A stretch of 64,000 bases of DNA from Desulfosporosinus sp. I2 (GCF_000960765.1 NZ_JYNH01000011.1:1-64000), one strand, 5' to 3'; positions 16,939 through 27,967 are shown, counted from the first letter of the stretch. Made by a program: numbers and translations. Notes: generated by a model not told the origin, from the letters alone.

Positions 16939-17526
16939 GTGGGCAAATCGGCTAGTGAAAAGTTAGATGGGTATACATACGCAGATTACTTGCAATGGGA
17001 TAATGGCCGTTGGGAACTGATTGAAGGTAAGATTGTTGACATGACACCTGCCCCATCCCGGCAACACCAAGAAATTCTCATGGAGCTGGGAAGACAGTTT
17101 TCTAATTATCTCCTAGGTAAGACTTGTAAAGTGTACGTTGCCCCCTTTGATGTTCGTCTTCCATGGCAGGACGAGAGTGCAGAAGAAACTAAGACTGTAG
17201 TACAACCCGATTTAGTAGTTGTATGTGATCTTAAAAAGCTGGATCAAAGGGGATGTGAGGGAGCACCCGATTTAATCATCGAAATTCTGTCACCCACCAC
17301 GGCTAAACATGATTTGATCGTAAAACTTCGACTCTATGAGCGGGCTGGGGTTAAAGAATATTGGGTTGCTCATCCAACAGATCGAACTCTTATGGTTTTT
17401 ACATTACGCAACGGGGAATATGGTAAACCTAAAATATATGCATTTCCCGACCCCGTCCCTGTCGATATACTCCCAGAATTCACAGTGGACTTAAGCACTG
17501 TTTTTTGTGGCGTTTCAGGTGATTAG
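16939..17526 (+). CDS. Uma2-family (DUF820) putative endonuclease
   Basis: 195 residues. The fold is a PD-(D/E)xK nuclease-like domain. The core is visible as WELIEGKIVDM (early acid), QPDLVVV (Asp) and DLIIEILSP (Glu), followed by KLRLYERAGVKEYWV, the family's signature. Biological role is unknown; many genomes carry multiple copies. Start GTG 16939 has AAAGGGGGA 7 bases before it. It sits between ruvA and ruvB on the same strand, with its own promoter, so it looks like an insertion into a ruvCAB operon. Confidence 0.85.
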   Translation: MGKSASEKLDGYTYADYLQWDNGRWELIEGKIVDMTPAPSRQHQEILMELGRQFSNYLLGKTCKVYVAPFDVRLPWQDESAEETKTVVQPDLVVVCDLKKLDQRGCEGAPDLIIEILSPTTAKHDLIVKLRLYERAGVKEYWVAHPTDRTLMVFTLRNGEYGKPKIYAFPDPVPVDILPEFTVDLSTVFCGVSGD

Positions 17527-17626
17527 GTTAAAGGGGAGTGGCCAGTTAAAGATGGGTGAAATCATTGCGAATAAACCCGCTTTGTATTAATATTGAATTT
17601 TGATGGAGACGTGAGGGGGACAGAGA

Positions 17627-18637
17627 ATGGAAGAGCGTCTGGTTGCTCCACAAAAGCAACTGACAGATCATGAAGGGGAAGGAATTCGCCCTCAGCGCTT
17701 GATTGATTATATTGGGCAAAGAAAAGTTAAAGATAATCTAAGTATTTTTATTCAAGCCGCTGCTACCCGCGGTGAGGCGCTGGATCACGTCTTATTATAT
17801 GGGCCGCCAGGTTTGGGAAAAACCACCCTCTCCAACATTATTGCTGCAGAAATGGGCGTTAGTATTCGTACCACGTCCGGTCCAGCAATTGAACGTCCTG
17901 GGGATTTAGCTGCGATTCTTACGGCCTTAGAGCCGCGGGATGTACTTTTTATTGATGAAATCCATCGCTTGAGTAGTACGACCGAGGAGATCCTTTATTC
18001 GGCGATGGAAGATGGGTGTCTGGATATTGTGATCGGAAAAGGGCCAAGTGCGCGTTCGATCCGTTTGTCCCTGCCACCGTTTACGCTTGTAGGGGCTACT
18101 ACTCGGGCGGGACAATTAACCTCACCTTTGCGGGATCGCTTTGGAGTGATAAGTCGTCTGGAATTTTATGAAGTTGAGGATTTAAAAGAAATCGTCCTGC
18201 GCACAGCCAGTATTTTGAAAGTAGAAATTACCGACGATGGAGCAGACGAGATTGCACGTCGTTCCCGCGGGACACCCAGAGTGGGGAACCGCTTGTTGAA
18301 GCGAGTCAGGGACTTCGCTTTGGTTTGGGAAGACGGCGTTGTCAACCAAACGATTGCCCGAGAGGCCCTAAATAGGTTGGAAGTCGATCCAGTTGGATTG
18401 GACAATATCGACCAAAAGACGTTGAAGACTATCATCGAGATCTTTGCAGGCGGTCCTGTGGGCTTAGAAACGCTGGCGGCAACGATTGGCGAGGAATCAG
18501 AAACCTTAGAGGATGTTGTTGAGCCGTTTTTGTTGCAGATGGGATTCCTACAACGTACTCCCAGAGGACGGGTGGCTACAACAAGAGCCTATCAACATTT
18601 AGGGTATTCCCTACCTCAAAAGGGCCTGGGGGACTAA
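17627..18637 (+). CDS. ruvB: Holliday junction branch-migration helicase RuvB
   Basis: 336 residues. AAA+ motor that drives branch migration with RuvA. Walker [10 protein letters not shown] (about residue 63), Walker B LFIDEIHR, sensor TTRAG and the C-terminal winged helix ending in [17 protein letters not shown]. Start ATG 17627 follows GAGGGGGA. It is separated from ruvA by about 0.9 kb containing the Uma2 gene. Confidence 0.96.
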   Translation: MEERLVAPQKQLTDHEGEGIRPQRLIDYIGQRKVKDNLSIFIQAAATRGEALDHVLLYGPPGLGKTTLSNIIAAEMGVSIRTTSGPAIERPGDLAAILTALEPRDVLFIDEIHRLSSTTEEILYSAMEDGCLDIVIGKGPSARSIRLSLPPFTLVGATTRAGQLTSPLRDRFGVISRLEFYEVEDLKEIVLRTASILKVEITDDGADEIARRSRGTPRVGNRLLKRVRDFALVWEDGVVNQTIAREALNRLEVDPVGLDNIDQKTLKTIIEIFAGGPVGLETLAATIGEESETLEDVVEPFLLQMGFLQRTPRGRVATTRAYQHLGYSLPQKGLGD

Positions 18638-18753
18638 GGAATAAAAAATTCATGAGTATGGTTGCAGAAAAAAAGGGGTAATCTGAGCATAAGAAAACTT
18701 CGCTTCCACCAATACGTAAACTTTCTGACAGTATAAGAAAGGGTGTGAAGAGC

Positions 18754-20100
18754 ATGCTTCGGATTGTGTGTCGGTTACCCTTTTTGTGGTTGGCTTTGTT
18801 AGTACTTGGGCTGATCCAAGCAACACCGTGTCAGGCTAAAATGGTTTCGGTCGAGCTAGTATGGAAATTAGGTCAGGCCGGATGGATACAGATAGATGTT
18901 CTAAACGGGGATTATCTACTTGTTATGAATAATACAACGGTTAAATTTTCGGCGAGCTCCACTCTTCAGGTGGGCTGGGGGGGCTGGACTCCTGTGGTAC
19001 GGGTTAACCATGAGAATTTTCAAGTTTTTAGTGGGTCTGAATTGAAAATTATCGCGCTTAGATCAGGTAACCTGTGTGTAAAAACCCCGGAGGATAAAGA
19101 GGTAGTATATCGTGGGGGGGTTCAACTCAATTGGCAAGAGGGTCATTGGCGATTAATTAATCAGCTCGATAGCGAAGACTACCTAAAAGGGGTTGTACCT
19201 ATCGAAATGAGCAACGAATGGGCAAAGAGTGGGACAGAAGCTCTTAAGGCACAAGCAGTCGCTGCTCGGACTTATCTTATCAAACATTCAGAGAATGGCC
19301 AGAAAATGATTACAGATTCTCCTGATATTGATCAGGCCTACGCGGGTAAGAACGTGGAAGGGGAAGCTACTGCAGCTGTTGAAGCTACTCGGGGCGAAAT
19401 CTTAGTCGACGCGCAAACTAGACAACCTATCGATGCCCTTTATTCTTCACATAGCGGGGGATATACTGAGGACGCCGACAATGTATGGGGGAATCCTGAT
19501 ACCCACAATATATCCCAACCTGATCCCTTTTCCAAAGGAGTCGGGGGTCCGGTCGATCATTGGAGGTTTATTGTCTCTGCTCCATTCCTCGGTTCAACCT
19601 TTGGATTAGGCCCTGTGCAAAGCGTTGAGCTTGACAAGTTCCCCTCTGGTAGGGTAAAAAGTGTAAGGATGAAAGATGGATTTGGATCTACTAAGGAAGT
19701 TAAAGGCAGAGCGTTTGTCAAAGCATTTTATCCTTTTGGGCAGCCTATTCGAACGGAAGCTTTTCTGGGGAATTTTTTTGAGGCTCAAGTTGTTGCCCCA
19801 AGACGAGATTTGCTTGGGCGAACTGGATTAACGGTCTTTCTCGAAACATTAGGAGATCAGGGATCAACCAAGGGGAATCAAGAGGAGCAAGGCCCCTTGC
19901 TATCAAAAATTCTCAGTACCTCGCTAGGAACGACGGCGGAACCCCAACCGTTTGGGGTATTCATATTTAATGGTCGTGGGTGGGGGCATGGAGTGGGGAT
20001 GTCCCAATGGGGTGCTTACCATATGGCCCAATTGGGGTACAGTTATCAAGACATCATAAATTTCTATTATAACAACACGCTTATTTCTGAGGGGTCATAA
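18754..20100 (+). CDS. SpoIID/LytB-domain exported protein
   Basis: About 448 residues with an N-terminal signal peptide (hydrophobic residues about 8-25, then ATPCQAK). The SpoIID domain shows YLKGVVPIEM, ALKAQAVAARTYL, and the end GRGWGHGVGMSQWGAYHMA. SpoIID of Bacillus is a lytic transglycosylase for engulfment; LytB relatives modify amidases. This paralogue sits between ruvB and queA, as commonly seen in Clostridia, so its role could be in sporulation or in general wall turnover. Start ATG 18754 is favoured over GTG 18745. Confidence 0.88.
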   Translation: MLRIVCRLPFLWLALLVLGLIQATPCQAKMVSVELVWKLGQAGWIQIDVLNGDYLLVMNNTTVKFSASSTLQVGWGGWTPVVRVNHENFQVFSGSELKIIALRSGNLCVKTPEDKEVVYRGGVQLNWQEGHWRLINQLDSEDYLKGVVPIEMSNEWAKSGTEALKAQAVAARTYLIKHSENGQKMITDSPDIDQAYAGKNVEGEATAAVEATRGEILVDAQTRQPIDALYSSHSGGYTEDADNVWGNPDTHNISQPDPFSKGVGGPVDHWRFIVSAPFLGSTFGLGPVQSVELDKFPSGRVKSVRMKDGFGSTKEVKGRAFVKAFYPFGQPIRTEAFLGNFFEAQVVAPRRDLLGRTGLTVFLETLGDQGSTKGNQEEQGPLLSKILSTSLGTTAEPQPFGVFIFNGRGWGHGVGMSQWGAYHMAQLGYSYQDIINFYYNNTLISEGS

Positions 20101-20141
20101 ATCTGTTTAAAGTGTGTTGACTAAAAAAGGAGAATTCGTCG

Positions 20142-21164
20142 TTGAATGTTGCGGAGTTTGATTTTAATTTACCAGAAGCGTTAATCGCTCAACATCCGGT
20201 GGAACCGAGAGATAGGTCTCGATTAATGGTGCTTAATCGAGACCAGGGATCGATTGAACATCATACGTATAGAGATCTAATGACCTTATTAAAATCGGGT
20301 GACGTACTTGTGCTCAATAATACTCGCGTAATTCCCGCACGTTTAGTCGGAGAGAAAGAGGGAACTGAAGCGAAGATCGAAGTCCTCCTTTTAAAAAGAC
20401 TGGAATTGGATGTTTGGGAGGCGTTGGTTAAGCCTGGAAAACGTCTTAAAGTGGGTCAGAAGGTTCATTTCGGCAATGGTATCTTAGTTGGAGAACTTCA
20501 AGAAGTCTTGGCAAACGGAAACCGGCAAATCCAGTTTACATACTCAGGGGTTTTCGAAATGATCCTGGACTTGCTTGGGGAGATGCCTCTGCCCCCTTAT
20601 ATTACTGCCCAGTTGGAAAACCAAGAACGCTATCAAACTGTTTACGCTAAGGAACGGGGGTCGGTTGCTGCTCCAACAGCAGGGTTGCATTTTACGCCTG
20701 AACTTTTGGATCAACTCCGAGAAAAAGGTGTGGAAATCGTAGAGATTCTTCTCCATGTCGGGTTAGGTACGTTTCGTCCAGTTAAAGTGGATGATATTCG
20801 TGAACATGAGATGCATACGGAATATTACCGAGTCGATTTAAAGTCGGCGGAGAGAATTAATCTTGCAAAACAAGAGAGACGGCGAGTGATTGCGGTGGGT
20901 ACGACGGCAGCACGTACGTTAGAATCTGTGGGAAAGAATGGACAAGTTGAAGCAGGAGAAGGGTGGACGGATATTTTTATCTATCCGGGCTATAAATTTC
21001 AAATAGTTGATGCACTCTTAACAAATTTCCACTTTCCCAAGTCAACTCTAGTGATGTTAGTCAGTGCCTTGGCGGGGCGTGAATTTATATTGAAAGCATA
21101 TGAGTTAGCTGTTCAGGAAAAATATCGGTTCTATAGTTTTGGAGATGCGATGCTTATCTTGTGA
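20142..21164 (+). CDS. queA: S-adenosylmethionine:tRNA ribosyltransferase-isomerase QueA
   Basis: 340 residues. Converts preQ1 in tRNA to epoxyqueuosine using the ribosyl part of SAM. Family motifs: the N-terminal [24 protein letters not shown], and [13 protein letters not shown]. The start is TTG 20142, with AAAAGGAGA upstream. tgt, which inserts preQ1, lies directly downstream, separated by a palindromic repeat. Confidence 0.95.
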   Translation: MNVAEFDFNLPEALIAQHPVEPRDRSRLMVLNRDQGSIEHHTYRDLMTLLKSGDVLVLNNTRVIPARLVGEKEGTEAKIEVLLLKRLELDVWEALVKPGKRLKVGQKVHFGNGILVGELQEVLANGNRQIQFTYSGVFEMILDLLGEMPLPPYITAQLENQERYQTVYAKERGSVAAPTAGLHFTPELLDQLREKGVEIVEILLHVGLGTFRPVKVDDIREHEMHTEYYRVDLKSAERINLAKQERRRVIAVGTTAARTLESVGKNGQVEAGEGWTDIFIYPGYKFQIVDALLTNFHFPKSTLVMLVSALAGREFILKAYELAVQEKYRFYSFGDAMLIL

Positions 21165-22391
<1,227 letters not shown>

Positions 22392-22392
22392 A

Positions 22393-22413
22393 GGCTAAGC
22401 CAAGTTTTCTATA
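22393..22413 (+). repeat. Reduced right-end fragment of the palindrome-mosaic repeat
   Basis: GGCTAAGCCAAGTTTTCTATA just after tgt keeps the repeat's last palindrome in shortened form plus the T-rich tail. It could act as a weak terminator between tgt and yajC. Confidence 0.45.
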
Positions 22414-22479
22414 ATAACAGAAGGATTTTTACCCTGATATGGTGAATAGTTTAGTGATAAATAAAAGGAGGAATTTTTA

Positions 22480-22770
22480 ATGAATCAACAGACATTAACC
22501 TTAGTCCTATATTTCGCGGTCTTTTTTGGGATTATGTATTTTCTTATGATTCGGCCCCAACAAAAGCAGGCCAAAAAACGTCAAGCAATGATGAGCAGTT
22601 TGCGTGTAAGAGATCAGGTAATCACAACTGGAGGAATCTATGGAAAAATATCCAAAGTGAAGGATGACTCCGTTATTTTGCAAATTGCTGATAAGGTAGA
22701 AGTTGAAATGGCTAAAAGTGGCATAGTGAGCGTCGAAAATCGTGATATCAGCTTGGAAAAGGATCAATAA
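22480..22770 (+). CDS. yajC: Preprotein translocase subunit YajC
   Basis: 96 residues with one N-terminal membrane helix (about 5-22) followed by the YajC hallmark MIRPQQKQAKKRQ and a small cytoplasmic domain (RDQVITTGGIYGKI). It associates with SecDF, whose genes are about 1.7 kb downstream. Ribosome site AGGAGG lies 8 bases upstream. Confidence 0.94.
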   Translation: MNQQTLTLVLYFAVFFGIMYFLMIRPQQKQAKKRQAMMSSLRVRDQVITTGGIYGKISKVKDDSVILQIADKVEVEMAKSGIVSVENRDISLEKDQ

Positions 22771-22843
22771 AAACAAAGGTCACGGAGCGAACTCGATCAG
22801 CTGAGCAGAACGTCGGGGATCAGATAGGGACTGCTTTTTAATT

Positions 22844-22880
22844 AAAAGCAAGTGGCACTAAACCACTTGCTTTTAAGCAT
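22844..22880 (+). terminator. Hairpin between yajC and the EcsC gene
   Basis: AAAAGCAAGTGG (22844-22855) pairs perfectly with CCACTTGCTTTT (22863-22874). The T tract after it is interrupted, so termination may be partial. Confidence 0.65.
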
Positions 22881-22908
22881 ATTTTGCTTAAAATAGGAGG
22901 ATGTCCTG

Positions 22909-23706
22909 GTGACTTTGAACGGAGATCAGAATAATGAGGATCAAATCTACGAAGAGTATATTAGACGAGAACTGAATTTATGGAGAACAAAATTATTACA
23001 AAGGCCAGGCTTGTTAGAACGCGCCTCGAAGGTGCTTCAAACGAAGGTGAATGATAAAATTATTCCGGAAAAGGTTCATACTGTTATTACTGCTACGGTT
23101 AAAGGACTGGTGAAATCGGTCGTACTTGGACTTGAGTATATTCCTAAAAGCCCAACCTTTTATGGGGTGAGGTTACAAGAACGTGACCAAAAGGCTCAGA
23201 AACTTCTTGCAAAATATCGAAAGATTGCAGCTGCTGAAGGGGCTGGAGCGGGCGCAGGTGGTTTTACTCTGGCAGTTGCTGATTTTCCCGCCTTAATAGT
23301 TATTAAAATGAAGTTCCTCTTTGAGTTAGCTCATATTTATGGGTTTTCAACCAAGGATTATCGGGAACGCTTATTTTTGCTATATGTTTTTCAATTGGCC
23401 TTTTCCAGTCAGGCCAAACGCCCTGAACTATTCCAGGTTATTCTCAATTGGGAGGAGAACTTAGGAAGTTGGCCAGCTGAAGCAGGAGATTTACATCAGA
23501 TCGATTGGGAACAGTTTCAGCGGGAGTACCGGGATGCGATAGATTTCCGAAAAACGCTTCAGCTTATACCAGGTTTAGGTGCTGTGGTGGGTGCCTGGGC
23601 AAACTATGGGCTAGTCGATGATCTGGGTATAATCGGAATGAATTGCTATCGATTGCGAATTATTGGAGGGATATCGGTTGGCAAAGGTTATTCTACAAGA
23701 AATTAA
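22909..23706 (+). CDS. EcsC family protein
   Basis: 265 residues, unknown biochemical function. The EcsC domain is recognisable by a glycine/alanine-rich amphipathic stretch (AAAEGAGAGAGGF) and the LIPGLGAVVGAWANYGLVDDLG segment near the C-terminus. No signal peptide; it may associate peripherally with the membrane. Start GTG 22909 follows AGGAGGATG. It overlaps the next gene by about 29 bases, so the two are probably cotranslated. Confidence 0.8.
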   Translation: MTLNGDQNNEDQIYEEYIRRELNLWRTKLLQRPGLLERASKVLQTKVNDKIIPEKVHTVITATVKGLVKSVVLGLEYIPKSPTFYGVRLQERDQKAQKLLAKYRKIAAAEGAGAGAGGFTLAVADFPALIVIKMKFLFELAHIYGFSTKDYRERLFLLYVFQLAFSSQAKRPELFQVILNWEENLGSWPAEAGDLHQIDWEQFQREYRDAIDFRKTLQLIPGLGAVVGAWANYGLVDDLGIIGMNCYRLRIIGGISVGKGYSTRN

Positions 23707-24340
23707 AGCAGATCCTTATGTTCACGCCTTAATTGAGGCTGGAAACCGTCATCTGGCAGCCATCGGTTATACTGAACACGGATTAAGGCATTCAGGGCTT
23801 GTTTCTCATATTGCTGCAAATCTTCTGATAAAAATGGAGCATTCTGAAAGGGAGTGCGAACTGGCAGCCATTGCAGGATACTTACATGATATCGGGAATG
23901 CTGTGAATCGTGTGGCCCATGCTCATTCAGGGGCAATTCTTGCAGCAGGGATCCTTGAACGACATGAAATGCCGCCGGAGGAAATTGCCATCATCATTGG
24001 TGCGATTGGGAATCATGATGAGCAGGATGGGAACCCAGTCAATGTTATTTCAGCTGCCTTGATTCTAGCCGATAAATCGGACGTTCATCGTTCGCGAGTT
24101 CGTAACCCTGACCTAGCCAAGTTCGATATACATGATCGGGTCAATTATGCGGTTGAACGTTCATTTCTGCGCGTCTATCCCAAAGAACGTATTGCCTTAG
24201 AACTCACGATTGATACCGAGATTTGCCCAGTTATGGAGTACTTTGAGATTTTTCTTGCTCGGATGCTTTTGTCACGCAAAGCAGCAGAATTTCTGCTTAC
24301 TAAATTTGAACTAAAGATTAACGAAGTAAAATTACTCTAA
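23678..24340 (+). CDS. HD-domain phosphohydrolase
   Basis: 220 residues. HD superfamily metal site: H in GLRHSGLVSHI, HD in GYLHDIGN and later NHDEQDG, with the closing D in LADKSDVHRSR. The substrate is unknown; candidates are nucleotides or cyclic dinucleotides. TTG 23678 is chosen because GGAGGG lies 7 bases upstream, inside the end of the EcsC gene. secD follows after a sigma-A promoter. Confidence 0.8.
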   Translation: MAKVILQEIKADPYVHALIEAGNRHLAAIGYTEHGLRHSGLVSHIAANLLIKMEHSERECELAAIAGYLHDIGNAVNRVAHAHSGAILAAGILERHEMPPEEIAIIIGAIGNHDEQDGNPVNVISAALILADKSDVHRSRVRNPDLAKFDIHDRVNYAVERSFLRVYPKERIALELTIDTEICPVMEYFEIFLARMLLSRKAAEFLLTKFELKINEVKLL

Positions 24341-24359
24341 TGCCATTAGTTTCCTATGA

Positions 24360-24389
24360 TTGACATGGCATTCCAGTAAGTTTTATAAT
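24360..24389 (+). promoter_or_regulatory. Sigma-A promoter of secDF
   Basis: TTGACA (24360-24365), 18-base spacer, TATAAT (24384-24389), about 50 bases before secD. Confidence 0.75.
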
Positions 24390-24439
24390 GGGGAATGGTG
24401 GTATGGGCAAGTCCATCATATTAAAAGGGAGGAACGTAG

Positions 24440-25675
24440 ATGAGACGGGGAAACATCATTAAATTAGTTGCATTGGTGCTATTAGTGGCAGCAGCTGTAG
24501 CACTATCAATTAAACCCCTAGTGGATCCCGGAAAGGGCATCCCGTTGGGACTTGACCTTCGCGGTGGAGTGCACTTAGTATTACAAGCCGAGCCTAATAA
24601 AAATGGCGCTGCAATTACAAGAGATGATATCGACAAAGCGAAGGCGATCATTGAAAAAAGGGTCAATGATTTGGGGGTATCTGAGCCTATAGTCCAAACG
24701 GATTATGATAAGAAGCGAGTCATCATCGATTTGGCCGGAGTTACCGACCCAGACAAAGCAGTCGATATCTTGAAAACGACGGCTAAGTTAACTTTTAGAG
24801 ATCCTCAAGGGAATGTTGTGATACAAGGGGATGATCTTAAGGATGCTAAGGGCGGACAAGGTCAAAATGGTGGGTACGTCGTTAATTTATCCTTCTCAAC
24901 GGAAGGTGCCAAAAAGTTTGCGGATTTAACGACTAAGCTCATCGGTCAAAGACTTGGAGTTTATCTCGATGATAAACTCTTAACCAATCCGACAGTCAAT
25001 ACTCCAATTCTTAATGGTCAAGCGGAGATTACAGGGTATGGAACCTTAGAGGAAGCAGCGAACCACGCTGTTCTCATGCGTTCTGGTTCATTGCCCGTGA
25101 GTATGACGATTGCTGAAAAGCGTCAGGTGGGAGCTTCGTTAGGGGTTGACTCTCTGAACAAAAGTATTTATGCAGGGGCCTACGGTCTGATCTTTATCTT
25201 CGGTTTTATGTTAGTTTTCTATCGGTTACCAGGGGTTGTCGCGGATTTCTCATTGATCGTATACTCCCTGATTGTTCTTTGGGTTTTCTGGATGTTTCGA
25301 GTAGTATTGACGCTTCCGGGCATCGCTGGTTTTATTCTCTCGATTGGGATGGCAGTGGACTTTAATATTATTATATATGAACGTGTAAAAGAGGAAATAA
25401 GAGCTGGGAAATCTTTGCGAGCCGGTGTAGAATCTGGCTTTAGCCGCGCATTTATCACAGTTATTGATGCTCATGTAACCACACTCATTGCAGCAGTTAC
25501 TCTTTACTACTTTGGGACTGGTTCCATCAAAGGATTTGCCTTAACGTTAGGGGTTGGGATTTTAGCCAGCTTGTTTACGGCAATTACCTTTACTCGACTT
25601 GTGTTGCGTTGGACCGTGGGAATTAGCCCAAAAATGAACACAACATGGTTTGGCGTTAGGAGGGATGATGTATAA
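24440..25675 (+). CDS. secD: Protein translocase subunit SecD
   Basis: 411 residues. Works with SecF and the proton-motive force to pull proteins through SecYEG. One N-terminal helix, then LGLDLRGGVHLVLQ (the D1 motif), a periplasmic-type domain, and five C-terminal helices with GMAVDFNIIIYERVKEE. Shorter than proteobacterial SecD, as usual in Clostridia. Start ATG 24440 has AGGGAGGA upstream. Overlaps secF by 1 base (TAATG). Confidence 0.95.
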   Translation: MRRGNIIKLVALVLLVAAAVALSIKPLVDPGKGIPLGLDLRGGVHLVLQAEPNKNGAAITRDDIDKAKAIIEKRVNDLGVSEPIVQTDYDKKRVIIDLAGVTDPDKAVDILKTTAKLTFRDPQGNVVIQGDDLKDAKGGQGQNGGYVVNLSFSTEGAKKFADLTTKLIGQRLGVYLDDKLLTNPTVNTPILNGQAEITGYGTLEEAANHAVLMRSGSLPVSMTIAEKRQVGASLGVDSLNKSIYAGAYGLIFIFGFMLVFYRLPGVVADFSLIVYSLIVLWVFWMFRVVLTLPGIAGFILSIGMAVDFNIIIYERVKEEIRAGKSLRAGVESGFSRAFITVIDAHVTTLIAAVTLYYFGTGSIKGFALTLGVGILASLFTAITFTRLVLRWTVGISPKMNTTWFGVRRDDV

Positions 25676-26622
25676 TGAAAACTGGACATCCGGCGACTTA
25701 CGATGAAGTGAAGAAAATACATCCACTTTACTTTAATATTGTCAAGAAAAGGTATTGGTGGTTTGTCATCTCGTTAATCGTAGTAATTCCCGGGATCATC
25801 TCCCTTTTCATGCAGGGACTTAATTTAGGGATTGACTTCAAGGGCGGGACAATGCTCGATATAACGTTCAATAAGCAGGTTTCACAGGCTGCAATTACAG
25901 ATACGATGAAATCAGTAGGACTTGAGGGGCCCGTGCAATTGTCTAATGGGGGGACCTCAGCGCTCATTCGAACAGAGGCGCTTGAAGAAGCGAAACGCAA
26001 TGAACTACTGGGTGCCTTACAATCTAAGGTTGGGGAGTACAATAAAGCCTCTCTGAAAGAGGATAAAGTTGGCCCGGCGATGGGACAAGAGCTGACTAGA
26101 AATGCCTTTTGGGCCTTACTCATTGCCATGGGTTTGATGATTGGCTATATTACGATTAGGTTTCAGTTTAGTTTTGCAATCTCTGGGATTATTGCTTTAT
26201 TACACGATGTCTTAGTGGTTGTCGGGCTTTTCTCATTGTTTCAATGGGAGGTCGACTCTACATTTGTTGCGGCCATCTTAACCGTTTTTGGTTACTCAAT
26301 CAACGATACCGTGATTATCTTTGACCGGATTCGCGAGAACGAGAGTAAGCTGAAACGGGCAGACAGTTATGAAGATATGGTGGATAAATCTGTTTGGCAG
26401 ACTATGCGCCGTTCTATCAACACGGTTATCACAGTACTGATTGCCCTATTTTCGATCTTTATTTTGGGCGGAGAATCGACAAGATTGTTCTCCTTAGCTA
26501 TGTTAATCGGGGTATTTAGTGGTGCTTACTCCTCGATTTTTATCGCCAGCCAAATCCTCTTGGAAATTAAGATACGAACAAAGAAGTCACGTAAAGGTGG
26601 TAAAGCGGTTCGCGCAAGTTAA
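25675..26622 (+). CDS. secF: Protein translocase subunit SecF
   Basis: 315 residues, six membrane helices. Motifs LGIDFKGGTMLDI after helix 1 and GYSINDTVIIFDRIREN in the transmembrane part. Translationally coupled to secD through the overlapping stop/start. A strong terminator follows at 26643. Confidence 0.95.
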   Translation: MKTGHPATYDEVKKIHPLYFNIVKKRYWWFVISLIVVIPGIISLFMQGLNLGIDFKGGTMLDITFNKQVSQAAITDTMKSVGLEGPVQLSNGGTSALIRTEALEEAKRNELLGALQSKVGEYNKASLKEDKVGPAMGQELTRNAFWALLIAMGLMIGYITIRFQFSFAISGIIALLHDVLVVVGLFSLFQWEVDSTFVAAILTVFGYSINDTVIIFDRIRENESKLKRADSYEDMVDKSVWQTMRRSINTVITVLIALFSIFILGGESTRLFSLAMLIGVFSGAYSSIFIASQILLEIKIRTKKSRKGGKAVRAS

Positions 26623-26642
26623 TCACGAACAACCTGGTGATT

Positions 26643-26679
26643 AAAGAGATCTCGAGAATATTCTCGAGGTCTCTTTTTA
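26643..26679 (+). terminator. Terminator of secDF
   Basis: AAAGAGATCTCGAGAA pairs with TTCTCGAGGTCTCTTT around a TA centre, then T5. A nearly perfect 15-base-pair stem. Confidence 0.9.
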
Positions 26680-26681
26680 GT

Positions 26682-26920
26682 ACTAGTCAGAAAGTATAAC
26701 TTCGTTACATACTGCGAGAAGGCTAATACGTGCGAAGACAGTGTCTTCGTCTGGAAGCATAAGTGCAACTAAGGCGACCGCCTTCGCCAAGGCTTGGCGC
26801 TAGCCAAGTTTTCTTTATACTAGTCAGAAAGTATAACTTCGTTACATACTTTCTGGAAGCATAAGTGCAACTAAGGCGACCGCCTTCGCCAAGGCTTGGC
26901 GCTAGCCAAGTTTTCTTTAT
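26682..26920. repeat. Two tandem palindrome-mosaic repeats
   Basis: Copy 1 (26682-26818) and copy 2 (26819-26920) both begin ACTAGTCAGAAAGTATAA and end GCCAAGTTTTCTTTAT. The element is a string of short palindromes: GAAGACAGTGTCTTC (copy 1 only), AAGGCGACCGCCTT, GCCAAGGCTTGGC and TTGGCGCTAGCCAA. In copy 2 AGAAAGTAT and ATACTTTCT also pair. Copy 1 has about 35 extra bases carrying the GAAGACAGTGTCTTC module. No gene is encoded here. The final palindrome plus T-rich tail resembles a terminator. Confidence 0.85.
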
Positions 26921-26951
26921 AACGATTAAGGAAAACCTCTGCAGAAATAGA

Positions 26952-26979
26952 TTGAGGAAATGGATTTATATGTTAAAAT
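26952..26979 (+). promoter_or_regulatory. Probable promoter of the deacetylase lipoprotein gene
   Basis: TTGAGG (26952-26957), 16-base spacer, TAAAAT (26974-26979) with an extended -10 TGT before it. Confidence 0.5.
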
Positions 26980-27029
26980 AGTCTAGTAGTGTTTCAGATT
27001 AATGGTGCAAAGGGGTAAGCAACTAGACG

Positions 27030-27962
27030 ATGGTAAACAAAATAGTAAGAATACTGATTGTTTTTTCTCTCGTATTGGGAATTAATGGCTGCAAAGGCTT
27101 GGAAACTTCCTCGCAATCAACAGTTGAAGCCTTGACATCTAATACATCAAGACTGGGGTCAATATATCAGACAGATTCTGATCAAGAATCTAAGCCTGCC
27201 TTTGAATCGGTATTAAAGGAATCTAGGGAACCGTGGAATAAATCATCAAACTCGCAAGACTTGAGGGATTTACCGGATCTTCCAGGTTTACTTATACGAC
27301 AACCAATCCCTATCTTGTATTACCATTCGGTTATGCTGGAGGCGGAAAATGAAGTGAGAATGCCCCCAGACCAGTTTGAGGCTCAGATGGACTTTTTGTG
27401 TGATAATGGTTACCAAAGTATTACCTTAAATCAGTTATACAGAGCCTTTTATCAAGGTGCTAGCTTACCACCCAAACCCTTTGTGATTACCTTTGACGAT
27501 GGTTATCTCGATAATTATACGACTGCGTTCCCGATCTTGAGAAGATATGGGTTCACCGCAACGGTCTTCATGGTCTCTAGTTATATAGGGGGAGAAGATT
27601 TTTTATCTTGGCCACAGCTTAAAGAACTCGTTGCCAGTGGATGGGAGATTGAGGGACATACCGATACCCATCCATATTTATCTAAAATAGATGAAATAAC
27701 CTTGTTGCACGAACTAAAAAGTTCCAAGGAACTTTTAGAACTTGGACTCGGAAAGACAGTGGATTTCTTAGCATATCCTTATGGAGACTTTGACTCGGCT
27801 GTTTTACAAGCAGTCAGGGATACTGGATATTTAATGGCTTTTACTACCGAACGGGGTTGGGCAAACCCAAATTCAGATGCAAGGCAAATTCAACGTATTT
27901 ATTGCTATGCTAATATGGGTCAAAATGAATTTTCTCGGCGCTTACAAAACTGGAACTACTAA
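27030..27962 (+). CDS. Polysaccharide deacetylase (NodB) lipoprotein
   Basis: 310 residues. The signal peptide ends in LGINGC, a lipobox, so it is tethered to the outer membrane face. A Ser/Thr-rich linker (about 25-75) precedes the NodB domain: ILYYHSV, TFDDGYLDNY (catalytic and metal Asp), GFTATVFMVSSYIG, and GHTDTHPYLS (metal His pair). It probably deacetylates peptidoglycan or a wall polymer or acts in sporulation. Stands alone with its own promoter and terminator. Confidence 0.88.
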   Translation: MVNKIVRILIVFSLVLGINGCKGLETSSQSTVEALTSNTSRLGSIYQTDSDQESKPAFESVLKESREPWNKSSNSQDLRDLPDLPGLLIRQPIPILYYHSVMLEAENEVRMPPDQFEAQMDFLCDNGYQSITLNQLYRAFYQGASLPPKPFVITFDDGYLDNYTTAFPILRRYGFTATVFMVSSYIGGEDFLSWPQLKELVASGWEIEGHTDTHPYLSKIDEITLLHELKSSKELLELGLGKTVDFLAYPYGDFDSAVLQAVRDTGYLMAFTTERGWANPNSDARQIQRIYCYANMGQNEFSRRLQNWNY

Positions 27963-27967
27963 TTTTA

